A stretch of 64,000 bases of DNA from Topomyia yanbarensis (Eukaryota > Arthropoda > Insecta > Diptera > Culicidae), in assembly GCF_030247195.1 (NCBI RefSeq), contig NC_080672.1, forward strand, positions 251,525,556 through 251,589,555, written 5' to 3'. Shown piece after piece: positions 56,801 through 64,000 of the stretch. The translations under genes and the position numbers were made by a program. A model generated the notes under the pieces. That model made no database searches, was not told the DNA's origin, and saw only the letters and a list, made by a program, of their open reading frames with translations. Each line of letters begins with the position of its first letter. Within the stretch, counting starts at the first letter, position 1.

Positions 56801-57548
56801 CGCCGCAGAACTAGCTGCCATTCAGTATACCCTTGGAGTCATTGAAACATTACCCGCAGACCATTACTTCATCGTTTCGGATAGCCTCAGTTCCATTGAC
56901 GCTATTCGCTCGATGAAACAAGGCAACCACTCCTCGTATTTTTTGGGGAAAATACGGGAGCTACTGAGTGCTTTATCTGACAACTCTTTCCAGATTACCT
57001 TGGTATGGGTCCCTTCTCATTGCTCCATTCCGGGCAATGAGAAGGCAGACTCCTTAGCTAAGGTGGGTGCCTTAGAAGGAGACGTTTACGAAAGACCAAT
57101 TTGCTTCAGCGAATTTTTCAGTATTACTCATCAGAGAACCCTCGAAAGTTGGCAAACTTCGTGGAGCAGTGGAGAGCTGGGAAGGTGGCTACATTCGATA
57201 ATCCCTAAGGTATCGACGAAACCTTGGTTCAAGGGGATGGATGTGGGTCGTGACTTCATTCGTGTGATGTCCCGACTCATGGCAAACCATTACACGCTGG
57301 ATGCACATCTCCGGCGTATTGGGCTCATGGATAGTGGTATCTGCGCTTGTGGCGACGGCTATCACGACATCGAGCACATTGTCTGGGCGTGCACCGAGTA
57401 CAGTTCCGCTAGGTCTCGGCTAATGGATACCCTGCGGGCCCGAGGAAGACCAACCAACGTCCCGGTTCGAGATGTGCTGGCAAACCGCGATGTTCTCTAT
57501 ATGTCCCTTATATACACCTTTGTGAAAACCATCAATATACAAGTCTAA
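53862..57548 (+). CDS. I-clade LINE ORF2: endonuclease, reverse transcriptase, RNase H
   Basis: 1228 residues from the ATG at 53862; the overlap with ORF1 is ATGGCTAA, which suggests stop-restart translation. Endonuclease (about 10-230): LQWNCRSI, CETWL, YGGVLLGI, LGDFNSHG, GSDHLPI. RT (about 430-720): KAPGPDRI, FLDIKGAFDSV, GLPQGSCLSP, RQLADDGVV with both catalytic Asp. RNase H (about 945-1080) has all expected residues: FYTDGSNLEG, YAAELAAIQ, IVSDSLSSI and SHCSIPGNEKADSLAK. A C-terminal CACGDGYHDIEHIVWAC zinc motif follows. No stop or frameshift and no missing catalytic residue, in contrast to the LOA-like LINE at 31-35 kb. Confidence 0.92.
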   Translation: MANSSNEVTDLITVLQWNCRSIIPKIDSFKILINNLSCDAFALCETWLTSDIELNFHDFNIIRLDRDTPYGGVLLGIKKCYSFYRINLPSITGIEVVACQVTTKGKSLCIASIYIPPNTAVGHRRLQDILESLPAPRLVLGDFNSHGTAWGCLYDDNRSSLIQDLCDNFNLTILNTGEMTRIPAPPARPSALDLSLCSTSLRLNCTWKVIPDPHGSDHLPIVVSINNGSRPLKSINISYDLTRNIDWKSYAAAISDNIESTQELPPEEEYSFLAGLILDSANQAQTRPVPGANIQKRSPNPWWDKECSDVYAEKAAAFKTFRNDGLPASFRQYATLDKRMKSLMKAKKRDYWRRFVDGLTRETSMSTLWGTARRMRNRNSTNESVEYSNRWIFDFAKKVCPDSAPAQKIYRAASPHDSANETPFSMVEFSLALLSCNNKAPGPDRIKFNLLKNLPDSAKRRLLNLFNKFLEANIVPLDWRQVKVIAIQKPGKPASDHNSYRPIAMLSCIRKLFEKMILSRLDNWVEANGLLSDTQFGFRKGKGTNDCLALLSTEIQMAYASKEQMASVFLDIKGAFDSVSINILSEKLHQHGLSATLNNFLLNLLSEKHMHFSHGDLSTSRFSYMGLPQGSCLSPLLYNFYVNDIDECLDNSCTLRQLADDGVVSVTGPKAVDLQGPLQNTLDNLSAWAIKLGIEFSTEKTELVVFSRKREPAQLQLLLMGQTIAQVFTVKYLGVWFDSKGTWGCHIRYLKQKCQQRINFLRTITGTWWGAHPGDLIRLYQTTILSVMEYGCFCFRSAANIHFIKLERIQYRCLRIALGCMQSTHTMSLEVLSGVLPLKNRFWELSYRLLIRCDILNPVVIENFERLVELNSQTRFMSLYFDYMAQNINPSSYNPNRVHFINTSESTVFFDTSMKDEISGIPDHIRPQVVPNIFYNKFREVDCSKMFYTDGSNLEGSTGFGIFNQKFTASYKLSDPASVYAAELAAIQYTLGVIETLPADHYFIVSDSLSSIDAIRSMKQGNHSSYFLGKIRELLSALSDNSFQITLVWVPSHCSIPGNEKADSLAKVGALEGDVYERPICFSEFFSITHQRTLESWQTSWSSGELGRWLHSIIPKVSTKPWFKGMDVGRDFIRVMSRLMANHYTLDAHLRRIGLMDSGICACGDGYHDIEHIVWACTEYSSARSRLMDTLRARGRPTNVPVRDVLANRDVLYMSLIYTFVKTINIQV

Positions 57549-58324
57549 CTGCCCCTTGTTATCTCCTTATCATTCTCAGAACGCTCTTCCACCTGTATCA
57601 AACCATCTGTATCGAATGAGCCAACAAACACGGGACCTACGGCACGAACATAACACGCTTAACTCGAAATGTAGCCGATCCACATCTGAGCCGTACTACG
57701 AAATCGTCTGGAAAAACCCCTGATGAAGGCCACCCGAGTTTGTAATCCATCCGTTGATCTCACGATGCCTGAAACTGAAATAATTTTCTCTCCCTGCCAT
57801 CTTTGTCTACCCTCCCTCCCCTGACTCTTATACCCAGAAGTAACACCCCTACCCCCCCTCCCCCCCAATATCATCACGAAGCATTTAGCTCTTCTTGTCT
57901 CTTCTAGTTTTAACTATTATATTATATAATCTCGTTGAAATTGCCCAACTCTACTACCCACAAAAATAACTATAATTACGAATCTTTACAAAATTCAATC
58001 ATGCCCTCTAGTTATTCCTAGTTTTAAGTTAGTCGTAAAAAATTGTCCCCCTTAGTTAAACATTATTTGCTCCAATAATCTCACTGATAAAAATGTCAAA
58101 CCATATTGCCACAAAAACTAAACGACCCCCCTAATCTTACGAAAACAATATTATCCCCTTGTGTAGATATATAAGATAGCTATAAAATCTCATTAGTTTC
58201 ATTTTTAAAAAAATCAATATGTAATCCCCTAGTTTTAAGCAATTTAAAATGTAAAACAAAACAAAATTGGCACCTTTAAGCTAACGCAACGTGCCTTATC
58301 AAATAAACGATTTGAATAAAAAAA
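57549..58324 (+). other. 3' UTR of the I-clade LINE
   Basis: About 776 bp, C-rich in its first half (runs of C near 57850-57868), then AT-rich, ending AATAAACGATTTGAATAAA plus a short A run. The final AATAAA may double as a polyadenylation signal. Confidence 0.75.
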
Positions 58325-58589
58325 AACCCGCCGCAACTTGTCGTTTGTTGTAAAAGTGGGAACTAGCGAATCTAATTCGATAGCTGAACAGAGGCTGCGG
58401 CCCAATCAGCGAATCACGACTGTATTATTTTTTTTTTCAAAGAAGTCCCTTTTTCTGTTTTTCTGGTGTTCCAAAAACTGCAAAAAAGATCGATTGGTTA
58501 TAGCGTGGCATCGCACATTGCATTTAAAATTTGTATGGATATTAGTACGAAAGAACAAACCTTTTGCATTTTCATTTCCAAAAACCTAT

Positions 58590-58930
58590 TTTAATCCACC
58601 TAGCGGTGCAAGTGTGCCTTTCTCATTTATCCTAACCACGAGTCCATGGATGGTTATGTTTAATATAATTGTGGATATGTCTATTACACATTCAGTACGA
58701 TTTGGACATACATACAATGGATCGACAGCAACGAACTTGAGATTCTATGTGTCGACGCTGAAACAATTGACACCAGAGGGGGTCCAGGAGGAGGGTTCGG
58801 GGGGTCAGGACTTCACCAGAAATTTTCTGTTAAGAAATTTTAAATCAATTTCGATTTTGAAGTAGTTTCAAACTCAAAATCATTTCAAACCAATTTTTTC
58901 ATTGATTTTTCAGACCCACTAGGAAAGTCT
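58590..58930 (-). repeat. composite of Aedes repeat end and GGATCC-MITE fragment
   Basis: 58590-58685 matches the start of the repeat at 27348 (AATCCACCTAGCGGTGCAAG). 58720-58760 is the reverse of the flank found after the MITE at 28709 (TGTGTCGACGCTGAAAC). 58770-58930 is the MITE body in reverse, with GGGGGTCCAGGAGGAGGG at its left. The same MITE-flank junction in three places shows the composite is itself repeated. Confidence 0.55.
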
Positions 58931-59040
58931 ATTCTGTTAAATTTTCGCGCGTTCAGGGTTTTCTCCAAAAGACCAATTGCGCAAATATTTGGAATGTGTA
59001 TCGAATGTGAACGAGCAGAAATCACATTTATCAGAATATA

Positions 59041-59370
59041 CTGTATCGATTTTGTTGGCTATTTTCGGCAAATTTGAGACTAAGAGAAACGAAAGCAATG
59101 CCGGCGTCGGCGGTAAAACATGATGATGAGTTATGTTCTACCATAGACCATGCGGTAGACTTGGGTGCAACGCCCAACTCCTACTTTGCAGAAGGCAAAG
59201 AATTCTTCACATTTCCTTTCGATCATGCCCATATGAGCCTGCCTAGTTCTAGTTTTCCGTTCTAAGTTTATAACTGATTCGCTCTAGAATACCTATCCGT
59301 CTTTCAATTTCATTGCTTTCGTTTCTCTTAGTCTCAAATTTGCCGAAAATAGTCAACAAAATCGATACAG
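59041..59370. mobile_element. hairpin insertion with 60-bp arms
   Basis: Arm 59041-59100 is the reverse complement of 59311-59370 with one mismatch. The 210-bp centre has no recognised gene. An 18-bp direct repeat, ACATTTATCAGAATATAC, lies at 59024-59041 and 59400-59417, so the inserted segment may extend to 59399. An 18-bp duplication is too long for a typical cut-and-paste element. Confidence 0.65.
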
Positions 59371-59419
59371 TAGAACCTTGCGGCAATTAAAACATAGTAA
59401 CATTTATCAGAATATACAT

Positions 59420-60640
59420 CAGTGTTAGTGTATTAATGATCTAGTAGTAATAGGCCGGTAATTAATTTCATAACTTTCACTACCCTGTAATCTCTAGCTA
59501 ATTGAATGTTGTTAAAATGTAAAAAAGTAATAAGTAGTAGTAAGTTGCTTGCAAAATGTGTTGGCGGATTCAAGCAGAACAATAATGGGAGTTATAATCA
59601 ACTCATCTCGAAAATTAGCTCAAAGATTTTTCTTGAGGATGTTTTACCAGTCAAAATCGCATCTTTCACTTCCGCTTGTATTTTCAACGAAGTGAATGTT
59701 GCAGTTTTGATGGTTTTTCAAGCATTGGGGACTTCTTGTGGTCCTAACGCACATCAGTTTGTTGCAAAAGAGGTAGAGGCTAGAGACTACTAAAGAGAGA
59801 AGAATGGCATGTCGTTAACATCAAAATGACATTCCCCGATCAGAATGAAATAACAAGATTATAACAGAACACATTTTTGTAACATATTGTGTTGTAAATT
59901 AGGTCTCGTTAGTAGTTAAAATAACAGAAATTTATAACAAGTAACAATGCGAGATATAGTTTTGAAATATTTCTGTTATGTGTTTCTGATCGGATCTTGA
60001 CACTACTGCGGCCTCAAAAGATAGTCAGTATGGCCTCAGAATAGAAAACTTTATGTAGGTTGAATATTTCTCATTTTAGCATTGCACAATATTGACTCGA
60101 AACTTTAAACGCAATTATTTCAAAATAGTGTTTTTTTCGAAAATGGCTTCGCGGTGACAACGATTACTCGACATATACTAAACCGATCAATTTGAGACAT
60201 TCACCATTTTATTTCTTATTTCAATGGCTTCTTCGTGAACGAAGGAATTTTTGTTTTGATTATGTTTCTATTTTTTGGGTAAAAAACTAACATTCAATGT
60301 CATCAAAATTCGAAAATTTCAGCAAAATTAGTACCATTTTGTAACAAAAGAGAATTTTGTAAAATCCTTCGTTCACGAAGGGCGTCCAGGCATGTACTAA
60401 CGAAAACAGATTAGTTTTTCCATTGCAGTTTAGCCGTTCTTGATTTATCATGGTCACCGCGCATGAGGTTCAAAATAAAATCCATGGCAACAGCTATATC
60501 ACTGTCAGTTTGCAAGCTTTTTCGGCATAAAAATTATGACAAATACCTTTAAACATGTACTACAATATATGTAAAATAGAATCGCAAAAAATATAGCAAT
60601 GATGAAATAAGAATCGCGAATATACATTATTTTTTTTAAA
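59420..60640. other. no gene recognised
   Basis: AT-rich; one 95-codon frame (59506-59793, plus) of no known family. An inverted pair CTTCGTGAACGAAGGA (60230) / TCCTTCGTTCACGAAG (60366) may mark a short hairpin element. Confidence 0.35.
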
Positions 60641-61370
60641 CCCAAGTAGATATAGCCCCTTAATGTTTACCCAGAGTTGTTCTAGACCGTTATTGTTATA
60701 ACTGTTTTGTCTAGACGCTAACGTACACCACCGCCTATTTTTTACCAGCAACGATTTGGTCACAGTGGTTACCGTATATCTCGGATTGAATATCTGCAGC
60801 GAGTTGATTTCGTCGTTCAGCCGTGTTTCTGTCAAGATAATGACATCGTGTTTGCGTCGGATACAGCTACGATCAGCTTATCGATCTTTATGCTTAGTCC
60901 TCTCACGTTATGGTAATAAATTCTGAGTTGGCTTTTACCTGGAGAAACAGTTGTGCGTTCATCATAATTTGAGTTACCGGAAGTAGGTTATCAAACGGTA
61001 GACTGGAACGGAAAATTATTTTGAGGTGGTGCAGTATTATGGGTAGCTTGTGGAGGACATATACTCTCTTTGGCTTTACCTGGAGAATCAGTCGTGGGAT
61101 CGTCATAATTTGGATTGCGGATGGCTAGCTTCGTTGATTGATATGTCGAGTAGTCAATTCTAAATTTGGCTTTCTTCAGACGTTTCTGGTACAGTATATT
61201 CAGAGCTCCAAGAGGGGAAATAATATTGTCGGCATCAAGTTTGCTGTGAGTCAAATCGTTGGCCGTAAACACACTTTTCGAAATCAGAGCTGCACTCGTT
61301 TACTGGATGTTCTTCTGCGCACTTTGGACAGCATACTGAGTTTGACACGCGGTCATGCTGGTCTAGATTA
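60640..61370 (-). pseudogene. CR1-like LINE fragment: ORF1 end and endonuclease start
   Basis: On the minus strand, from about 61340: CPKCAEEHPVNEC (a zinc knuckle as in LINE ORF1), a spacer, then RIYYHNVRGL (about 60910-60940) and VIILTETRLNDEI followed by NSLQIFNPRYTV (about 60760-60850), QNSYNNNGLEQLWV (about 60665-60705). These are the first third of an APE-type endonuclease, best matching the CR1/T1/Q group as I recall it. Frameshifts separate the pieces and no RT follows. A spacer motif occurs twice (NPNYDDPTTDSPGK and NSNYDERTTVSPGK), pointing to an internal tandem duplication. Confidence 0.65.
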
Positions 61371-61705
61371 AAGAGTCAAAGCCTTTCTTTATATGATTAT
61401 GTCACGTTTCCCATTTATTTCGGAGATTGGTGTGTTGTCGTACAATATCTCATGAATATTATCCTGATGGAAGGGGATTGGGGAATAAGAGGATTTCATA
61501 ATAGCGATAGTAACGGCACGAAAAAGATAACAGAAATACTTTCAATCCAGGAGGCATGAGACGCAATTCAATTATTAACATAAAGTGGAAATATTACCAC
61601 CCACGAAACGGTACTAACAAGCTCCCAGTGTTTGTTAAAAATAATTTATCAACAAACCATCATCACCCGCGAAGGGTTGTCGTTTGCATACTTTTAAAAC
61701 AACTC
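61371..61705. other. no gene recognised
   Basis: Short AT-rich stretch between the LINE fragment and the SINE remnant. Nothing identified. Confidence 0.4.
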
Positions 61706-61830
61706 GGAATTGAATATTTCGCTAAGCTTATTCTCCTTTTTTCGGGTAAGGGAAATCTCTAACCCTATGTGCGAAATTGGGAATCGGACCCAGTTGAGCT
61801 TCGTACCGATGAGCTAACATAGTTCTTACT
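61705..61830 (-). mobile_element. tRNA-derived SINE remnant, third copy
   Basis: It contains CTAACCCTATGTGCG and GGGAATCGGACCCAG (reverse of box B) in the same order as in the SINE at 4808-4968. The box A side is degraded (GAGCTAACATAG). Tail and target duplication are not clear. Confidence 0.55.
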
Positions 61831-63120
61831 AGTCTCCTATCTCATGTCTCCGCGCGAGTCTAAGTCTCTTGATGACATTTAGTCCTTAAACCAGCGACGA
61901 CTGATTAGTATTGATGATCACGGGTCAATACGTGCTGAAAATTCATCGCGTCTGTTTTTATGAATCTAGTTCCGTTTTAGCTAAACATGTCCGGTTAATA
62001 ATTCCCTGTATTTCTCTTCAGTGGTCGTTATTATTGCTCGTAAACATGTATTTTACAAACAATTTGTTCGGAAAATAGAAAATACTATCCTTGATTAATA
62101 ACATGTCGCACTATCAAAACTCTTGGACTGAATAACGTGTTATCAATCGGAGGTTTTCATCCCAATAAATGTATTGAAATCTATCTAAATCCTGTTGCAA
62201 TGAATAGTTATCCGGCCCATTACGCAGATAAGATTAGCTTTTCGAGGCAATACTCCTACGGTCGGCTCTGTGGAGTTCAAATAGCTTTTGTTTAGAAAAC
62301 ATAGGATACTCTCGGTAGCCGGCTACCCAGAGTTTAAAAAGAACCAAAAACTAAACCAGAACTTATCTTTTTCGAATGATCGTGTTCTCGAAGACCAACT
62401 AAACAACTACCTAATAAACCATGCTTTAAAGATCGCATCGCTTGCTTGGAGCGCATCCTAGACCTTGTACCCTTCTAAATCTCCAACTCCGCGACACCTA
62501 TGGAAGAGTCTGATGAATCGTCGTCCTTCCGTAGGTGGAGCATCAACATTTCCCTTCTACCTTATCCTTTGTCCTTCCCCGTGAGCGATGAAGATGGGAG
62601 CGGCCAGTAATGATGGCATCATGCTATTGAGGTCTTAATATTGGTCGGATTGGTATGAATTGATAAGGTCAGTGTGCAATCCGCCAAAATCATCGTCACA
62701 ACGCAACGCATTTGCCAGTTTGGTTCGCCGAACAACCCAGCAAATTGCATAGTCTTCTAAAAACTTCGGTGACTTTTGAAGATTTCATGGCTTTTCATGG
62801 AATATAAAGGGATTATGTTATTCAATAATGTATCAAAAGAGAAAAAAGACACCATACTGGAGTGCAGACTTTCATTTATCACTCATATGAGTGTGTCCGG
62901 ATAGCGCACCACTTCGACAATAAAAACTCACATTTTCACATGTAAAGCTATTAGCACTCCCACAAATTCTCCGAATAAATAAAACACCTCCGTACAAATA
63001 AATCCGCCGGAGAATCAGCTTCTGAGTTTATCGCAGTTACCTGATACCTTACATGCGCTCATCAATAATATGACAAAATAAGTCTATCTAACTTTAATAC
63101 CGGTTTTGTTTGTAATATAG
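61831..63120. other. no gene recognised
   Basis: About 1.3 kb without a frame or repeat I can name. Confidence 0.4.
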
Positions 63121-63454
63121 TGTTTAACGTATGCGGAATAAAATTTGGACAAAATCCAAAAGGCATTTTTTTGTACAAAACTCTTTATTGAATGTTCTCT
63201 CTATATGAAAACATTTGTCAGCTTATTAACTTAATGTAGAAATAAATTTAAGCTCATTCGAAAAGGTTTATGACAGTTTGCAGAATCTTTTTGCAAAGGA
63301 GTTGAAAAAATTGATGTTGGCATATTCTTAATTTCTTTCTTAATTTTTACTATCATGTTTGTTAGTTTTATGTCGAAAATTGTTGGCATATACTCTCTGC
63401 TTCAAATTATTCCACAAATCCTCATTTGGACGCAGTTGTGGTACATTTGGAGGG
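63121..63454 (-). pseudogene. Tc1-like transposase C-terminus and 3' end
   Basis: On the minus strand the frame NPPNVPQLRPNEDLW followed by NNLKQRVYANN matches the last catalytic region of Tc1/mariner-type transposases, usually 'NPPNVPQLRPIEDFW..LK'. The Glu is the third residue of the DDE triad. The frame stops near 63340. Everything N-terminal, with both Asp residues, has been cut off by the poly-T insertion at 63455. The element's terminal repeat might lie near 63130 (GGAATAAAATTTGGACAAAA), but I could not see its partner. Confidence 0.65.
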
Positions 63455-63485
<31 letters not shown>

Positions 63486-64000
63486 GCCCGCCTCTCACCC
63501 CCACACTAAAAGGCTCGCAAAGAGAGCCCCCTGGTAGTGGACACAACAGTTCTCAGCGTACAAAAAAAAAGGTCAGCACAAAAATGAAAAAAGGTATTCG
63601 CGAAGACGCTGAGAACGAAAAAATAGACAAAATTAACACGTGAAAGTAACCGGCACAAACATTACAGTATAATGTACAAATAATAGCTACAAAGAGCACC
63701 CAGTGGAACGATAATTCCTTTTAAGGGGCCCGCTGTAGTATTAATATTAAATAGATTCGGATTTTAAACTAAACTATTTAAACTAAATTTAAATTTAATA
63801 TTAACATTCTAAGAAAATGGAAAAGGAAAAGAAAGAAAGCTTTTTGGGGGAACATCAAGTTTATGCAGTTCATGTTAAGTTCATATTAAAAACACACTAA
63901 TTTTATTTTTCAAATAACGTTTTAACCGTGCTAGAGGGTTGTACTGTGCATTAAAAACATACAATATTGTTTGTAATTCAGTCAATCCAAGCAAGGGCAA
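63455..64000 (-). mobile_element. poly-A-tailed retrocopy inserted in the Tc1-like gene
   Basis: A 27-base T run (63455-63481) is the poly-A tail of a minus-strand retro-inserted sequence. Just before it (minus strand) is a compact GC-rich 3' end with GCGAGCCTTTTAGTGTGG and GAGGCGGGCAATTAA, resembling the end of a Jockey-type LINE. The body continues to the window edge without a recognised ORF. It joins the transposase frame directly at Asn-Pro-Pro, which fixes the insertion point. The other junction is outside the window or not recognised. Confidence 0.5.

Larger units (their letters stand above)
52264..58324 (+). mobile_element. full-length I-clade (MosquI-like) LINE with 13-bp TSD
   Basis: About 6.06 kb. 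It is flanked by the exact 13-bp repeat AACCCGCCGCAAC (52251-52263, 58325-58337). 5' UTR 52264-52549, ORF1 52550-53869, ORF2 53862-57548, 3' UTR 57549-58324 ending AATAAAAAAA. Both ORFs are open and the ends are complete, so this copy could be mobile. The I-clade call is from the two-ORF plan with RNase H; MosquI is the Aedes family I recall with that plan. Confidence 0.88.

Overview
The window reads as nuclear DNA of a culicine mosquito, most likely Aedes. It is AT-rich and gene-poor and packed with nested transposable elements. The organism call rests on the element types: LOA/Lian-like and I/MosquI-like LINEs, a tRNA-derived SINE of Feilai type, and the Aedes repeat with paired 'CCTTTCT...AGAAAGG' motifs. 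Family names are from memory and were not searched. I found no host protein-coding gene I can defend, no rRNA or functional tRNA, and no prokaryotic feature.

Layout. 1-1640: 5'-truncated R1-clade LINE on the minus strand. 2.8-5.3 kb: a TA-flanked inverted-repeat element, a GC-rich palindromic repeat, a SINE with a 12-bp target duplication, and a 248-bp MITE with an 8-bp target duplication. 5.8-12.9 kb: a decayed LINE-like element with two tandem OTU cysteine-protease domains joined to an APE endonuclease and reverse transcriptase, broken by four nested inverted-repeat insertions. Both OTU copies carry a short phase-0 intron at the same codon position. 12.9-14.5 kb: remains of a FLYWCH/MULE transposase and perhaps a hAT C-terminus. 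14.8-30.3 kb: a mosaic of repeats, several present as direct or inverted pairs, including a 2.09-kb foldback element (24414-26502) with an 8-bp target duplication and a matching empty site.

30.4-39.3 kb: an LOA/Lian-like LINE on the minus strand with one long uninterrupted ORF (1214 aa), flanked by two 333-bp direct repeats. These look like an exceptionally long target-site duplication. The right-hand repeat was later split by a 3.2-kb element with its own 8-bp target duplication. 39.3-51.7 kb: mostly sequence I cannot assign, with a large ATTT microsatellite, an A-rich strand-biased tract and one more SINE. 51.7-58.3 kb: a 309-bp Harbinger-like MITE, then a complete I-clade LINE (52264-58324) with two open ORFs and a 13-bp target duplication. 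58.6-64 kb: a 60-bp-arm hairpin insertion, a CR1-like LINE fragment, a SINE remnant, and a Tc1-like transposase C-terminus interrupted by a poly-A-tailed retrocopy.

The genes here work within their own elements, not together. The two long LINEs supply endonuclease and reverse transcriptase for their own copying. The short inverted-repeat elements depend on transposases encoded elsewhere. The nesting gives a relative order of insertion that can be read from target duplications and filled versus empty sites.
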